NCBI RefSeq assembly: GCF_022870885.1
Contig: NZ_CP091509.1
Span: 1,116,001 to 1,180,000, forward strand
Direction: 5' to 3'
Source: Neisseria dumasiana
GTDB lineage: Bacteria > Pseudomonadota > Gammaproteobacteria > Burkholderiales > Neisseriaceae
Length of the DNA: 64,000 nucleotides
This document shows, in pieces, positions 1-9,821 of the stretch. Every line of letters begins with the position of its first letter. Position 1 is the first letter of the stretch. The notes under the pieces were generated by a model. The model had not been told where the DNA came from and made no database searches. It saw only the letters and a program-made list of their open reading frames with translations. Made by a program: the position numbers and the translations under genes.

Positions 1-250
1 TATCGTTATAGGCGGTAATCATGCCCAAGTTCGGTGTGTTGTGTTTGAGCATTTCGATTTTGATGGTTTGCGGCATGGCGGCATAGCCGTGGGCAAGGTT
101 GGAGCATCCCAGTTGGTCGCGTTCGACACGTCCTTGCTGTTTCAGTGCGCGGATGCGTGCAAGATAGGCTTCGCGGGTAGGGCGGCTGCGTTCGATGATG
201 CGTTCGGTTACGGCGGCCAGTTTGGGGTGTAGGGGAGCGGGAGTGTTCAT
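1..250 (-). CDS. edd: 6-phosphogluconate dehydratase, N-terminal part (runs off the window)
   Basis: The first 83 codons of a minus-strand gene that leaves the window at base 1. The protein begins MNTPAPLHPKLAAVTERIIE and continues with GRVERDQLGCSNLAHGYAA and a PQTIKIEM...LGMITAYND stretch, which is the recognisable N-terminus of Edd, the [4Fe-4S] dehydratase that turns 6-phosphogluconate into KDPG in the Entner-Doudoroff pathway. The start is the ATG at 250-248. It is divergent from zwf, the arrangement I recall from other Neisseria, and the two probably share the regulatory region 251-671. Catalytic and cluster residues lie outside the window, so integrity cannot be judged. Confidence 0.9.
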   Translation of the reverse strand, partial: MNTPAPLHPKLAAVTERIIERSRPTREAYLARIRALKQQGRVERDQLGCSNLAHGYAAMPQTIKIEMLKHNTPNLGMITAYND

Positions 251-377
251 AAGGCTCTGCCTTTCGTAGTGGTCTTCGGCGGAAAGTGCTTTTTGCTTGG
301 TGTGTGCTTTGTTTTAAAACAGATTCAAACAGATAAGGCCGTCTGAAAGCTTTATTGATTAAAATTATAATATAGAT

Positions 378-392
378 TGTAGTTAAGTTACA
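378..392. promoter_or_regulatory. Candidate HexR operator 1
   Basis: The 15-mer TGTAGTTAAGTTACA is an imperfect palindrome close to the TGTAATT-N-AATTACA type of box described for HexR in proteobacteria. It lies in the 421-bp non-coding gap between divergent edd and zwf, and hexR is encoded 4 kb away in the same pathway cluster. The assignment rests on motif resemblance and context only. Confidence 0.45.
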
Positions 393-424
393 AAATAATG
401 CTTGCACTAGGTCAAACTTTCTTG

Positions 425-439
425 TGTAGTTTTGTAACA
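425..439. promoter_or_regulatory. Candidate HexR operator 2
   Basis: A second, weaker copy (TGTAGTTTTGTAACA) sits 47 bp from the first, in the same edd-zwf gap. The conserved TGT...ACA ends are kept while the centre differs. Otherwise the gap 251-671 is AT-rich and shows no gene. Confidence 0.3.
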
Positions 440-671
440 AAATGAAATGATCGGTCAAATAAGGATTTGGCGATATGTTTACATAGGTCAAATTTTTATG
501 AAAAACAGCATAGACAAAAACTGTAGTGCTGTGTAGGATTGCTACTGATTTTATTCTGATTACAGTTACAGAATACGGCGTGTAGTTTTATGCAAATCAT
601 GTAAGCCGTATGCAGCAGATTTATATTTAGTTATGGCGTTGAGCCAGCCTCAGTAAACGAAAGAAGACGTG

Positions 672-2129
672 ATGAATACGCAAACAAACTTTGATTTGGT
701 GTTATTTGGTGCAACCGGCGATTTGGCCATGCGCAAGCTTCTACCCTGCCTGTATCAGGCTCATGTGGCCGGGCTGCTGCATCCGCAAGGCCGTATTTTG
801 GGCGTAAGCCGCAGCGATTTGGATACCGAAGGTTTTCTCGCCAAAGTGGAAAGTCATTCCAAAATCCATATTAAAGAAAACTTAAGCGATGAGGCGTGGG
901 CATCGTTTGTTAAACGCATCGCTTACCTCACCGTAGATGTTACCCGTTCCGAAGATTTCGGCACATTGGCCGAAATGGTTAAAGCCCGCCGCGAAACCGA
1001 CAACGTCGTTATTTATCTCTCAACCGCCCCTAAATTTTTTGCCCCCGCGTGTGAAAACCTTGCCGCTGTGGGCTTGAATGCCGACAACGTGCGTATCGTG
1101 TTGGAAAAACCCTTGGGCACCGATTTGAAGTCTTCGCAAGAAATCAACACCGATGTAGCGCGTTTTTATAAAGAAGAACAGATTTACCGTATCGACCACT
1201 ATTTGGGCAAAGAAGCCCTGCAAAACCTGTTGGCGCTGCGCTTTGCCAATGTTGTGTTCGAGCCGTTGTGGAACAATAAATATGTGAAAAGCGTTCAACT
1301 GACCATTGCCGAACAATTGGGCGTGGAAGAGCGCGGCGAGTTTTACGACATCACCGGTGCGCTGCGCGATATGGTGCAAAACCACTTGATGCAGATGTTG
1401 TGTATGACAGCGATGGAAGCGCCCGCCAGTTTGGATGCCGATGCCGTGCGTGATGAAAAACTGAAAGTGATTAATTCTTTAAAACCGCTGACTTCGGCCG
1501 ATGTCGATGCAAATGTGGTGCGGGGCCAATATATCGCCGCCCAAAAAGACGGCCAAACCGTCAACGGCTATTTGCAAGAGCATAACGTACCTGCCGACAG
1601 CCGCACCGAAACCTATGTGGCTATTAAGGCGGAAATCGACAACCAACGTTGGGCGGGCGTGCCTTTCTATTTGCGCACCGGCAAACGCATGGCGGGTAAA
1701 GTAGCCGAAATCGTGTTGAATTTCCGCGAGCTGCCCAACCATATTTTTGAGGGCAGCCAAAAAGCCCCCAACCGTTTGGTTATCGAACTGCAACCCACCG
1801 AATCCGTCTGCCTGTACACACAAGTCAAAACGCCGGGTGCGGGCAACCGTGTGGAACTGACCGCGTTGAGCGTGGATATGGGCAAAGAAGTGGCCGGCCG
1901 CCGTGCCGAGGCTTACGAACGTTTGCTGCTCGACGTGATCAACGGCAAGCTGGCATTATTCAACCGCCGCGACGAACTGGAAGCCGCGTGGGAATGGGTA
2001 GTGCCGATTATGGACAACTGGGCTGCCAGTTCCGTGCCGCCTCACGGATACGAAGCCCATTCGTGGGGGCCGGAAGCCGCCCGCCAATTGTTGGCACGCA
2101 ACGGCGACAAATGGCACGAAGAGCAATAA
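672..2129 (+). CDS. zwf: Glucose-6-phosphate 1-dehydrogenase
   Basis: Oxidises glucose-6-phosphate to 6-phosphogluconolactone with NAD(P)+, feeding the Entner-Doudoroff and pentose phosphate routes. The N-terminal Rossmann motif GATGDLA (about residues 13-19) and the active-site signature RIDHYLGKE (about 173-181) are both intact, and the length of 485 residues is normal. I chose ATG 672, spaced correctly behind the purine run at 661-666; an in-frame GTG lies directly before it at 669. It heads the zwf-pgl-glk-(hexR-pgi) cluster and is divergent from edd. HexR probably represses it through the boxes near 378-439 (inference). A DUS inverted repeat follows before pgl. Confidence 0.97.
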   Translation: MNTQTNFDLVLFGATGDLAMRKLLPCLYQAHVAGLLHPQGRILGVSRSDLDTEGFLAKVESHSKIHIKENLSDEAWASFVKRIAYLTVDVTRSEDFGTLAEMVKARRETDNVVIYLSTAPKFFAPACENLAAVGLNADNVRIVLEKPLGTDLKSSQEINTDVARFYKEEQIYRIDHYLGKEALQNLLALRFANVVFEPLWNNKYVKSVQLTIAEQLGVEERGEFYDITGALRDMVQNHLMQMLCMTAMEAPASLDADAVRDEKLKVINSLKPLTSADVDANVVRGQYIAAQKDGQTVNGYLQEHNVPADSRTETYVAIKAEIDNQRWAGVPFYLRTGKRMAGKVAEIVLNFRELPNHIFEGSQKAPNRLVIELQPTESVCLYTQVKTPGAGNRVELTALSVDMGKEVAGRRAEAYERLLLDVINGKLALFNRRDELEAAWEWVVPIMDNWAASSVPPHGYEAHSWGPEAARQLLARNGDKWHEEQ

Positions 2130-2133
2130 CAGC

Positions 2134-2177
2134 TTTTCAGACGGCCTGTCGATTATGCGTTTGAGGCCGTCTGAAAA
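2134..2177. terminator. DUS inverted-repeat hairpin between zwf and pgl
   Basis: Two oppositely oriented AGGCCGTCTGAAAA arms (2134-2147 and 2164-2177) form a 14-bp stem with a 16-nt loop. Such DUS pairs commonly double as Rho-independent terminators in Neisseria. Here it lies inside an apparent operon, so it may only attenuate transcription. Confidence 0.55.
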
Positions 2178-2200
2178 ACGATACCGAAAGAGAGTTGATT

Positions 2201-2899
2201 ATGGCTTACCAATGGCACCAACATGAAAACGCCGCTGCTGCTTCTGCGGCATTGGCCGACGCCGTGGCTGCTTCGTTGCAGCAGGCTTTAGTTAAACAAG
2301 GCGGAGCCGTGTTGGCTGTGTCGGGCGGGCGGTCGCCCATTGCATTTTTCGAAGCCTTATCGCAGAAAGATTTGGATTGGGCGAAAGTAGGCATAACGTT
2401 GGTGGACGAGCGCATCGTGCCGACCACCCATGCCGACAGCAACACCGGCTTGGTACACGAATACCTTTTAAAAAACAAAGCGGCCGCCGCTACTTGGATT
2501 CCCGTGGTCGAAGCAGGAAAAACCGAAGCCGGTTTATCTCCCGAAGCAGTGGTTCAGACGGCCTTAAAACACTACCGCCAACCCGACGTGCTGGTGTTGG
2601 GTATGGGCGGCGACGGGCATACTGCATCATTGTTTCCGCAGGCACCGCAATTGGACAAAGGCTTGGATATGCAAAACAGCGTGCCTTTGCTGCACACCAC
2701 TCCGGTTACCGCGCCCCACGAGCGTATCAGCATGACCTTGGCTGCCATTGCCGCAACGCCTGCCGTTTTTCTCGCCATTCAGGGCGAAGAGAAAAAAGCA
2801 GTATTCGACCAAGCCGCTGCGGCCGCTTCCAAAGATTTTCCGACCGGTTATGTACTCAATAACGAAAAGGTAAACTGCCATGTCCACTACTCAAATTAA
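2201..2899 (+). CDS. pgl: 6-phosphogluconolactonase
   Basis: Hydrolyses 6-phosphogluconolactone, the product of Zwf, to 6-phosphogluconate. The 232-residue protein has the SGGRSP motif near residue 41 and [15 protein letters not shown] near 131, both typical of the Pgl/NagB-like fold (DevB-type Pgl). ATG 2201 is preceded by GAAAGAGAG; an upstream in-frame TTG at 2195 is less likely. Its last 20 bases overlap glk, so the two are probably translationally coupled. The gene is rich in Ala codons, like its neighbours, and shows no sign of damage. Confidence 0.95.
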   Translation: MAYQWHQHENAAAASAALADAVAASLQQALVKQGGAVLAVSGGRSPIAFFEALSQKDLDWAKVGITLVDERIVPTTHADSNTGLVHEYLLKNKAAAATWIPVVEAGKTEAGLSPEAVVQTALKHYRQPDVLVLGMGGDGHTASLFPQAPQLDKGLDMQNSVPLLHTTPVTAPHERISMTLAAIAATPAVFLAIQGEEKKAVFDQAAAAASKDFPTGYVLNNEKVNCHVHYSN

Positions 2900-3968
2900 A
2901 GAAGATCAAGCTTCCGGCAAACACGCTCCCGCACCTGCCGACACCGTTGAATGGCCGCGCTTGGTTGCCGACATCGGCGGAACCAATGCCCGTTTCGCAT
3001 TGGAAACCGCTCCCCAACAACTCGAAAAGATAGAAGTGCTGCCGTGCAACGATTACGACACCATCGTTGATGCCATCCGCGAATACTTGAAACGCGCGGG
3101 CAACCCGAAAATCAGCCACGCAGCGATTGCCATCGCCAATCCGATTTTGGGCGATTGGGTGCAAATGACCAACCACCACTGGGCATTTTCCATTGAAACC
3201 ACCCGCCAATCTCTGTGTTTGGAAACCTTGATTTTGCTGAACGATTTTACTGCGCAGGCATTGGCGATTACCCGCCTGCCCAAAGAAGAATTGGTTCAGG
3301 TCGGCGGCTCCAAACCGGTAGAAAACGCACCCAAAGCCGTTATCGGGCCGGGCACGGGGCTGGGGGTGAGCGGGTTGATACCCAGCAATTCCGGCTGGGT
3401 GCCGTTGGCCGGAGAAGGAGGGCATGTCAGCTTTTCCCCGTTTGATGATGCCGAAATCATGATTTGGCAATTCGCTAAGAAAAAATACGGTCATGTTTCT
3501 GCCGAGCGTTTTTTGAGCGGCGCAGGTTTGACGCTGATTCATGAAGCTTTGTCGGCCAAAGAAGGCGTGAAGCGTCAAAAAATGACACCGGCCGAAATCA
3601 GCGAGCAGGCTTTGAGCGGTTCATCGCCGTTGTGCCGTTTGACGTTGGACATTTTCTGCGCCATGTTGGGCACGGTATCGTCGAATCTGGCGTTAACATT
3701 GGGTGCAAGCGGCGGCGTGTATTTGTGCGGCGGCATCATTCCGCGCTTTATCGATTACTTCAAAAACTCGCCTTTCCGCACGCGCTTCGAGAGCAAAGGC
3801 CGGTTCGATGCCTATTTGGCCGCCATTCCCGTATATATCGTATTGGGCAAATACCCCGGTATAACCGGTGCGGCCGTAGCGTTGTCGAACCATCTGCAAG
3901 GCAAGTGCAACAATACCGCGGCTTTGGGCGGTGCGGCAGGTAAAAAAGGAGAAACGGCAAAAGCATAG
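2880..3968 (+). CDS. glk: Glucokinase
   Basis: ATP-dependent phosphorylation of glucose to glucose-6-phosphate, the substrate of both Zwf and Pgi in this cluster. The phosphate-binding motif [14 protein letters not shown] is at about residues 28-41, followed by [12 protein letters not shown] and the [12 protein letters not shown] segment, all diagnostic for the bacterial Glk family (not ROK). At 362 residues it is slightly longer than E. coli Glk because of about 25 extra N-terminal residues and an Ala/Gly/Lys-rich tail. It starts inside the end of pgl. The 265 bp between glk and hexR holds a repeat fragment and probably the hexR promoter. Confidence 0.95.
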   Translation: MSTTQIKEDQASGKHAPAPADTVEWPRLVADIGGTNARFALETAPQQLEKIEVLPCNDYDTIVDAIREYLKRAGNPKISHAAIAIANPILGDWVQMTNHHWAFSIETTRQSLCLETLILLNDFTAQALAITRLPKEELVQVGGSKPVENAPKAVIGPGTGLGVSGLIPSNSGWVPLAGEGGHVSFSPFDDAEIMIWQFAKKKYGHVSAERFLSGAGLTLIHEALSAKEGVKRQKMTPAEISEQALSGSSPLCRLTLDIFCAMLGTVSSNLALTLGASGGVYLCGGIIPRFIDYFKNSPFRTRFESKGRFDAYLAAIPVYIVLGKYPGITGAAVALSNHLQGKCNNTAALGGAAGKKGETAKA

Positions 3969-4105
3969 CCGCCTGCTTTTCGATACCGCAACCGCACGGA
4001 ATGCCGTGCAATAAAACCCACACCGTTCCGTGCGGCAGTTGGCTGTTTGCTGATACGGCAATAAAATGTCGCACAAATACGCAGGTGGCGTTTAATACCT
4101 GAATA

Positions 4106-4170
4106 CATAGTCAATGAACTTAACTTGTAGTACGACGACACGCCCTAGCAGAAATAAAGTTTATTTGCCA
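4106..4170. repeat. Fragment of a Correia-like intergenic element
   Basis: Begins ATAGTCAATGAACTTAACTT, matching the TIR of the full elements at 9622 and 58548, and ends GCAGAAATAAAGTTTATTTGCCA, a tail also seen near 50941 and 61779. Only one end is recognisable, so it is a partial or decayed copy in the glk-hexR gap. Confidence 0.5.
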
Positions 4171-4233
4171 TACCTGTTCAGACGGCATACTGCCTGAATA
4201 TACAGGCAGCAGATTATAGAAAGCAGAATTATT

Positions 4234-5091
4234 ATGTTAAGTAAAATCAGCGAATCACTCAGCGACCTTTCGGGAGCGGAACGCAAAGTGGCAGAATCGG
4301 CATTGGCCGAACCCAAGTGGTTCGTGCATGCCGCAGTAGCCGAAATTGCCGAACGGGCTTCAGTGAGCCAACCTACCGTTATTCGTTTCTGCCGCAGTTT
4401 GGGTTATAAAGGTCTGCCCGAATTCAAACTGGCGCTGTCTGCCAGCCTCGGCCACGAAGGAATGCCGTATGTGCATGAAGAATTGAATGCCGACGACGAC
4501 ATGGGCAATGTGGTGGAAAAAGTGCTCGGCAATGCGGCCGCTTCGATTTTGGGTGCGCGCCGTTTCCTGAAAGAAGCCGACCTCGAAACAGCCGTGGTAA
4601 TGCTCAGCCATGCCCGCCGCATAGAGTTTTACGGAGTAGGCAATTCAGGCATTGTCGCCCAAGATGCGCAGCATAAATTTTTCCGTTTCGGTATTTCAAC
4701 GGTGGCCTATGTCGATACCCATATTCAGCTGATGGCCGCATCGGTATTGAGCAACCGTGACGTGTTGGTGGTAATTTCCAATTCCGGTTCTTCGATCGAG
4801 CTTTTGGATGCCGTGAGCATTGCAAAAGAAAACGGTGCTTCGGTTATCGCCGTTACCCGCTCCGAATCACCGCTTGCCCAATTGGCCGATTGTGTGTTGA
4901 GCATTTCTGCGCAAGAAAACAGCGAACTTTACACGCCTATGGTTTCACGTCTGCTCCAATTGGCGGTAATCGATATACTCACCATCGGCTTGGCTTTGCG
5001 GCTGGGGGAAACCGCCAGCCTGCAATTACAGAAAGGCAAGCGCAGCATCCACAGCAAACATTTGGAATATAACAGTAAGGAAGAGTTATGA
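4234..5091 (+). CDS. hexR: RpiR-family transcriptional regulator HexR
   Basis: A 285-residue regulator with an N-terminal RpiR helix-turn-helix (residues about 1-77, including [19 protein letters not shown]) and a C-terminal SIS sugar-isomerase domain (about 110-260, with YGVGNSG and VVISNSGSS). HexR proteins sense KDPG and control glucose-catabolism genes. The position inside the zwf-pgl-glk-pgi cluster supports this identity over other RpiR proteins. Its stop overlaps the pgi start (ATGA), so the two are co-translated. Targets inferred in this window are the boxes between edd and zwf. Confidence 0.93.
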   Translation: MLSKISESLSDLSGAERKVAESALAEPKWFVHAAVAEIAERASVSQPTVIRFCRSLGYKGLPEFKLALSASLGHEGMPYVHEELNADDDMGNVVEKVLGNAAASILGARRFLKEADLETAVVMLSHARRIEFYGVGNSGIVAQDAQHKFFRFGISTVAYVDTHIQLMAASVLSNRDVLVVISNSGSSIELLDAVSIAKENGASVIAVTRSESPLAQLADCVLSISAQENSELYTPMVSRLLQLAVIDILTIGLALRLGETASLQLQKGKRSIHSKHLEYNSKEEL

Positions 5092-6752
5092 AACATTTAC
5101 AGGATTTGCCTGTATGGCGGGAGCTGTGGAAGCATTTCGATGCAACCAAAAGCCTGCATATGCGCGATTTGTTCGAGCAAGACCCCGAACGGGCGCAGCG
5201 TTACTGGCTGGAAGTAGGCGGTTTGATTTTAGATTATTCGAAAAACCGCATTACCGACGAAACATTGTCTCTGCTGATGCAACTTGCCCGCGAATCAGGC
5301 GTGCCGGAGCGTATCAAACAGATGTTCCGCGGCGAAAAAATCAACACAACGGAAAACCGTGCCGTATTGCATGTGGCTTTGCGCAACCGCACCAATGCCC
5401 CGATCCGTGTCGACGGCGAAGACGTGATGCCCCAAGTCAACCGCGTGTTGAGCCGTATGGGCGAGTTTGCACACGAAGTACGCAGCGGCGAATGGCTGGG
5501 CTATACCAACCAAGTGATTACCGATGTGGTCAATATCGGTATCGGCGGTTCCGATTTGGGGCCGTTGATGATGTGTACGGCACTCAAGCCTTACGGCCAT
5601 CCGCGTTTGAAAATGCACTTTGTATCGAATGTGGACGGCTCGCAGTTGCGTGATGTGCTGGAAAAGGTGCACCCCGAAACCACGTTGTTCATCATCGCTT
5701 CCAAAACCTTTACCACGCAAGAAACCCTAACCAATGCGTTAACCGCCCGCGAATGGTTCTTGAAATATGCTGATGAAGAATCTGCCGTAGCCAAGCACTT
5801 CGTAGCCGTATCGACCAACAAAAAAGCCGTGGCCGATTTCGGTATCGACACCGCCAATATGTTCGAGTTTTGGGATTGGGTCGGCGGGCGTTACAGCCTG
5901 TGGTCTGCCATCGGCTTGCCGATTATGCTTTATTTGGGCGAAGAAAACTTTATCGAAATGCTCAACGGCGCGCATCTGATGGACCAGCATTTCTTCAATG
6001 CGCCGTTGGAACAGAATATGCCTGTGCTGTTGGCATTGATCGGTATCTGGTATATCAACTATTACGGAGGCGGAAGCCACATCATCGCCCCGTACGACCA
6101 ACACCTGCACCGCCTGCCCAAATTCATCCAGCAGCTGGATATGGAGAGCAACGGCAAACAGGTTACGCTCGACGGACAAGCGGTAGCCCATGAAACCGCA
6201 CCGATTATCTGGGGCGAAACCGGCATCAACGGCCAACACGCTTTCTTCCAACTGCTGCATCAAGGCACGCACATTACGCCGATTGATTTGATTGCTTCGC
6301 TGCAAAAACGCAGCAATCTGCCCGGTCATCACGAGATTTTGCTGGCCAACGTATTCGCTCAAGCCGAAGCCTTTATGCGCGGCAAAACGCCCGACGAAGT
6401 GCGCGTCGAACTGAAAGCGCAGGGCATGGATGAAGCGCGCATCGAAGAATTGGTGCCGCATAAAACCTTCTCCGGCAACCGCCCCAGCAATCTGATTCTA
6501 ATGAACAAAATCAACCCCCGCAACATGGGCAGCCTGATTGCGCTGTATGAACACAAAACCTTCGTGCAGGGCATTATTTGGGGCATCAACAGCTTCGACC
6601 AATGGGGCGTGGAGTTGGGCAAACAGCTTGCCAAAACCATTTTGTCGGAGCTGACGGGAGAAACCGCCGTTCAGCAGCACGACAGCTCAACCGAACGCTT
6701 GATCCGCCTCTACCGCAATGCCAATTGTGACAAAGACAGCGGCTGCCAATAG
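5088..6752 (+). CDS. pgi: Glucose-6-phosphate isomerase
   Basis: Interconverts glucose-6-phosphate and fructose-6-phosphate. The 554-residue protein has the SIS-fold motifs [27 protein letters not shown] (family signature 1) and [12 protein letters not shown] with the catalytic His region, and full length for the large bacterial Pgi type. ATG 5088 overlaps the hexR stop by 4 bases and has AAGGAAG in front. The C-terminus ends in NCDKDSGCQ, with two cysteines of unknown meaning. It is followed by a DUS hairpin that probably ends the operon. Confidence 0.97.
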   Translation: MKHLQDLPVWRELWKHFDATKSLHMRDLFEQDPERAQRYWLEVGGLILDYSKNRITDETLSLLMQLARESGVPERIKQMFRGEKINTTENRAVLHVALRNRTNAPIRVDGEDVMPQVNRVLSRMGEFAHEVRSGEWLGYTNQVITDVVNIGIGGSDLGPLMMCTALKPYGHPRLKMHFVSNVDGSQLRDVLEKVHPETTLFIIASKTFTTQETLTNALTAREWFLKYADEESAVAKHFVAVSTNKKAVADFGIDTANMFEFWDWVGGRYSLWSAIGLPIMLYLGEENFIEMLNGAHLMDQHFFNAPLEQNMPVLLALIGIWYINYYGGGSHIIAPYDQHLHRLPKFIQQLDMESNGKQVTLDGQAVAHETAPIIWGETGINGQHAFFQLLHQGTHITPIDLIASLQKRSNLPGHHEILLANVFAQAEAFMRGKTPDEVRVELKAQGMDEARIEELVPHKTFSGNRPSNLILMNKINPRNMGSLIALYEHKTFVQGIIWGINSFDQWGVELGKQLAKTILSELTGETAVQQHDSSTERLIRLYRNANCDKDSGCQ

Positions 6753-6767
6753 GCTCAAGCATCTCAG

Positions 6768-6795
6768 GCCGTCTGAAAACATGTTTTCAGACGGC
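6768..6795 (+). terminator. DUS hairpin terminator after pgi
   Basis: GCCGTCTGAAAAC (6768-6780) and its perfect inverse (6783-6795) form a 13-bp stem with a 2-nt loop immediately downstream of pgi. Confidence 0.75.
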
Positions 6796-6942
6796 ACGCA
6801 ATAATAGGGTATATAAAAAATAGCAATATCCGTTTAGTAAAAAGATGAGTATTATCAGTTGTTTTCAGCTATTGTTGCGCTTGGCGGCAATGCGGGAATA
6901 GCAATTTTTTAATCAATCGAGTTTGTATAAGGATTTGAAAAA

Positions 6943-8160
6943 ATGTCTACGCAATCACAAACAAACAATAATTTTGCATTGTCGGTGTTGACCACATTGT
7001 TTTTCATGATGGGTTTCATCACATGCATGAACGACATTCTGATTCCCCATCTGAAAAGCATCTTCAACCTGACTTACACGCAGGCGATGCTGATTCAGTT
7101 CTGTTTCTTCGCCGCGTATGCCGTGATGTCGATTCCGATGGGCAAACTGGTAGAAAAAGTCGGCTATAAAAACGGCGTTATCGGCGGCTTTCTGATTGCC
7201 GCTCTCGGCTGTTTCTTGTTCTATCCCGCAGCGGGCAGCCACTCTTACCCGATTTTCTTGGGCGCATTGTTTGTGTTGGCATCCGGCATCGTGCTGCTGC
7301 AAGTGGCAGGTAACCCATACGTTACCCTGATGGCCAAACCGGGCAAAGAATCGTCTACACTCACCCTGATTCAGGCGTTCAACTCTTTGGCAACCATGAT
7401 TGCCCCGCCTTTGGGTGCGATGCTGATTTTCGTGGATGCCACGGCCAGCGAAGCCGAACGTATTTCTTCCGTACAGATTCCCTACTTGGGTTTGGCGGGT
7501 TTTCTGATTCTGTTGGCCGTCGTGGTTAAGATGCTTCATTTGCCCGATGCGCGCAAAATCGCCGAAGAAGTTACCGAACACAATCACGACGGCAAAACCA
7601 GCGTATGGCAATACAAACACATGGTATTGGGTGCCGCTGCGATTTTCTGCTACGTTGGCGCCGAAGTGGCCATCGGTTCGCTGATGATTAACGTGTTGGA
7701 AGAAGTGGCCGGATTAAACCACTCTACCGGTGCGTTTTACCTGTCGTTCTACTGGGGCGGGGCAATGGTCGGCCGCTTTATCGGTTCGGCGATGATGAAC
7801 AAAATCGCTCCCAACAAATACCTGACTTTCAATGCTTTGGCTGCGATTGCGCTGATTATTATTGCCATTTCCGCCGGCGGCGGCGCAGTAACCCAGTGGG
7901 CACTGTTGGGTATCGGTTTCTTCAATTCGATTATGTTCCCGACCATTTTCTCTCTGGCCACCAAAGGCTTGGGTAAATTTACCGGTGCGGCTTCGGGCAT
8001 TATCTGTACGGCAATTGTGGGCGGTGCGATTGTGCCGGTGGTTCAAGGCTTCTTTGCCGACAACGCCGGCCTGTTGGTATCGTTCATCGTGCCTGCCATT
8101 TGCTACATGTACATCACGTTCTTCGCAACCAAAGGTTACAAAGCAGACGAAGTTGCTTAA
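6943..8160 (+). CDS. gluP: Sugar MFS transporter of the GluP/FucP type
   Basis: An inner-membrane 12-helix major facilitator of the glucose/galactose (FucP-like) subfamily, 405 residues. Diagnostic stretches are FFMMGFITCMNDILIPHLK in helix 1, the LVEKVGYKNGVIGG loop, LQVAGNPYVTLM and the AASGIICTAIVGGAIVP region near the end. Neisseria GluP imports glucose and galactose with protons or sodium. It sits just downstream of the glucose-catabolism cluster but behind a terminator and with its own RBS (AAGGATTTG), so it is a separate transcription unit. Substrate is inferred from the family and context. Confidence 0.88.
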   Translation: MSTQSQTNNNFALSVLTTLFFMMGFITCMNDILIPHLKSIFNLTYTQAMLIQFCFFAAYAVMSIPMGKLVEKVGYKNGVIGGFLIAALGCFLFYPAAGSHSYPIFLGALFVLASGIVLLQVAGNPYVTLMAKPGKESSTLTLIQAFNSLATMIAPPLGAMLIFVDATASEAERISSVQIPYLGLAGFLILLAVVVKMLHLPDARKIAEEVTEHNHDGKTSVWQYKHMVLGAAAIFCYVGAEVAIGSLMINVLEEVAGLNHSTGAFYLSFYWGGAMVGRFIGSAMMNKIAPNKYLTFNALAAIALIIIAISAGGGAVTQWALLGIGFFNSIMFPTIFSLATKGLGKFTGAASGIICTAIVGGAIVPVVQGFFADNAGLLVSFIVPAICYMYITFFATKGYKADEVA

Positions 8161-8194
8161 CGTCTGTTTCCCAACCGGATTGATATATCGACCA

Positions 8195-8230
8195 AACATG
8201 CCGTCTGAAAGTACAGGCGGCATGTTTTTT
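8195..8230 (+). terminator. Terminator after gluP
   Basis: AACATGCCG (8195-8203) pairs with CGGCATGTT (8218-8226) and is followed by TTTTTG. One arm includes a DUS (ATGCCGTCTGAA); the other is not a complete DUS. Confidence 0.75.
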
Positions 8231-8270
8231 GTTTTCATCCTATGTTAAAAAGCGTAATATAGATAAGTTG

Positions 8271-8367
8271 AAACCTTTGCAAAACTTTTGTCTGCCGCGC
8301 ATCTCTGCGTTGTGGATGTGCTGTAAACCTTGAACTGCATCCGCATCAGGGAGTTTTGCAAAGGTTT
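8271..8367. repeat. Small TIR element, AAACCTTTGC family
   Basis: A 97-bp element bounded by perfect 15-bp terminal inverted repeats AAACCTTTGCAAAAC (8271-8285) and GTTTTGCAAAGGTTT (8353-8367). The core CGCATCTCTGCGTTGT...CTGCATCCGCAT recurs near 10505-10590. It has no coding capacity and looks like a MITE, placed 56 bp upstream of the aminotransferase gene. Confidence 0.65.
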
Positions 8368-8423
8368 TAGGCTCGAATTTTTGTTTTCATCCGTTTCCCT
8401 GTTAATTCCAGAAAGGTAGCACT

Positions 8424-9617
8424 ATGTTTTTCGACAAAATCGAAGCTGCTCCGGCCGACCCCATTTTAGGCTTGGGCGAGGCGTTCAAAGCAGAAACCCG
8501 TGAAAATAAAGTGAACTTGGGTATTGGTGTATATAAAGACGCCCAAGGCCAAACGCCGATTGTGAAAGCGGTTAAAGAGGCGGAAAAACGCTTGCTTGAA
8601 ACCGAAAACACCAAAAACTACCTGACTATCGACGGCGTGGCCGAATACAACGCCCAAACGCAAAAACTGCTCTTTGGCGCAGACAGCGAAATCATCGCCT
8701 CCAAGCGCGCCAAAACTGCACAGAGTTTGGGCGGAACGGGTGCGCTGCGTGTGGCTGCCGAATTTATCAAACGCCAAACCGGCGCGAAAAACGTATGGAT
8801 TTCCGCCCCAACTTGGCCGAACCACAATGCGATTTTCAAAGCCGCCGGAATCAATATCTGCGATTACCGCTACTACGACAAAACCACCCACGGTTTGGAT
8901 TGGAACGGTTTGATTGAGGATTTGGGCCGTGCCGAAAAAGGCGATGTGGTGCTGCTGCACGGCTGCTGCCACAATCCTACCGGTATCGACCCCACGCCCG
9001 AACAATGGGAAACCTTGGCAAAAATGTCGGCCGAAAAAGGCTGGCTGCCCCTGTTTGACTTTGCTTATCAAGGTTTTGCCAACGGTTTGGAAGAAGATGC
9101 CTACGGTTTGCGGGCTTTTGCCAAGCTGAGTAAAGAATTGCTGGTGGCCAGCTCGTATTCAAAAAACTTCGGCATGTATAACGAGCGCGTGGGTGCGTTT
9201 ACTTTGGTTGCAGCCGATGAAGAAACCGCCAACCGCGCATTCAGCCAAGTGAAAACCATCATCCGCACGCTGTATTCCAACCCCGCTTCACACGGCGGTT
9301 CGACTGTTGCTTTGGTGTTGAAAGATGAAGCATTGAAAGCGCAATGGATTGCCGAATTGGACGAAATGCGCGGCCGCATTAAAGAGATGCGTCAGAAATT
9401 TGTCGATTTGTTGAAAGAATACGGTGCCGAGCAGGATTTCAGCTTTATCGTGAAACAAAACGGCATGTTCTCGTTTTCAGGTTTGACACCCGAACAGGTT
9501 GACCGACTGAAAGACGAATTTGCCATTTATGCTGTACGCTCCGGCCGCATCAACGTAGCCGGTATCACCGAAGACAATATCCGCTATCTGTGCGAAAGCA
9601 TTGTGAAAGTGTTGTAA
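8424..9617 (+). CDS. Aspartate/aromatic amino acid aminotransferase (class I, PLP)
   Basis: A 397-residue fold-type I aminotransferase of the AspC/TyrB group. Motifs are [11 protein letters not shown], the cofactor segment [13 protein letters not shown], the Schiff-base lysine in [14 protein letters not shown], and the substrate-carboxylate arginine in SGRINVAGI. It transfers the amino group between aspartate, tyrosine or phenylalanine and 2-oxoglutarate; sequence alone does not separate AspC from TyrB preference. It stands alone, with AGAAAGG as RBS and the TIR element just upstream. It ends before a Correia-like element and a bidirectional DUS terminator. Confidence 0.93.
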   Translation: MFFDKIEAAPADPILGLGEAFKAETRENKVNLGIGVYKDAQGQTPIVKAVKEAEKRLLETENTKNYLTIDGVAEYNAQTQKLLFGADSEIIASKRAKTAQSLGGTGALRVAAEFIKRQTGAKNVWISAPTWPNHNAIFKAAGINICDYRYYDKTTHGLDWNGLIEDLGRAEKGDVVLLHGCCHNPTGIDPTPEQWETLAKMSAEKGWLPLFDFAYQGFANGLEEDAYGLRAFAKLSKELLVASSYSKNFGMYNERVGAFTLVAADEETANRAFSQVKTIIRTLYSNPASHGGSTVALVLKDEALKAQWIAELDEMRGRIKEMRQKFVDLLKEYGAEQDFSFIVKQNGMFSFSGLTPEQVDRLKDEFAIYAVRSGRINVAGITEDNIRYLCESIVKVL

Positions 9618-9621
9618 GCAT

Positions 9622-9728
9622 TATAGTCAATTGGCTTAATTTTGATACACGGCAGCAAGCCGCAGACAGTACGGTTAATACGGAAAGGCGCAGCAATGCA
9701 GCAGTAAAAGTTAAGTTGATTGGTTATA
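9622..9728. repeat. Correia-like TIR element, 107 bp
   Basis: Starts TATAGTCAATTGGCTTAA and ends TTAAGTTGATTGGTTATA, an imperfect 18-bp inverted repeat, with a GCAGCAAGCCGCAGACAG-type interior. It lies 4 bp after the aminotransferase stop. Related elements are at 13186, 30298 and 58548. Confidence 0.65.
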
Positions 9729-9763
9729 GCTGTTTAAAAGTCTGTTGAAAGTATCTAATCAAT

Positions 9764-9804
9764 AAGGCCGTCTGAAAGGAAACTTAATTCTTTCAGACGG
9801 CCTT
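9764..9804. terminator. Bidirectional DUS terminator
   Basis: AAGGCCGTCTGAAAG and CTTTCAGACGGCCTT arms (15 bp) lie between the convergent aminotransferase and kbp genes. Confidence 0.75.
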
Positions 9805-9821
9805 TGTGTTTTCAAACCGGC

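Noticed and set aside
6..491. 161-codon frame through edd and the edd-zwf gap
   Set aside because: It runs in a different frame from the clear Edd N-terminus and across the regulatory region.
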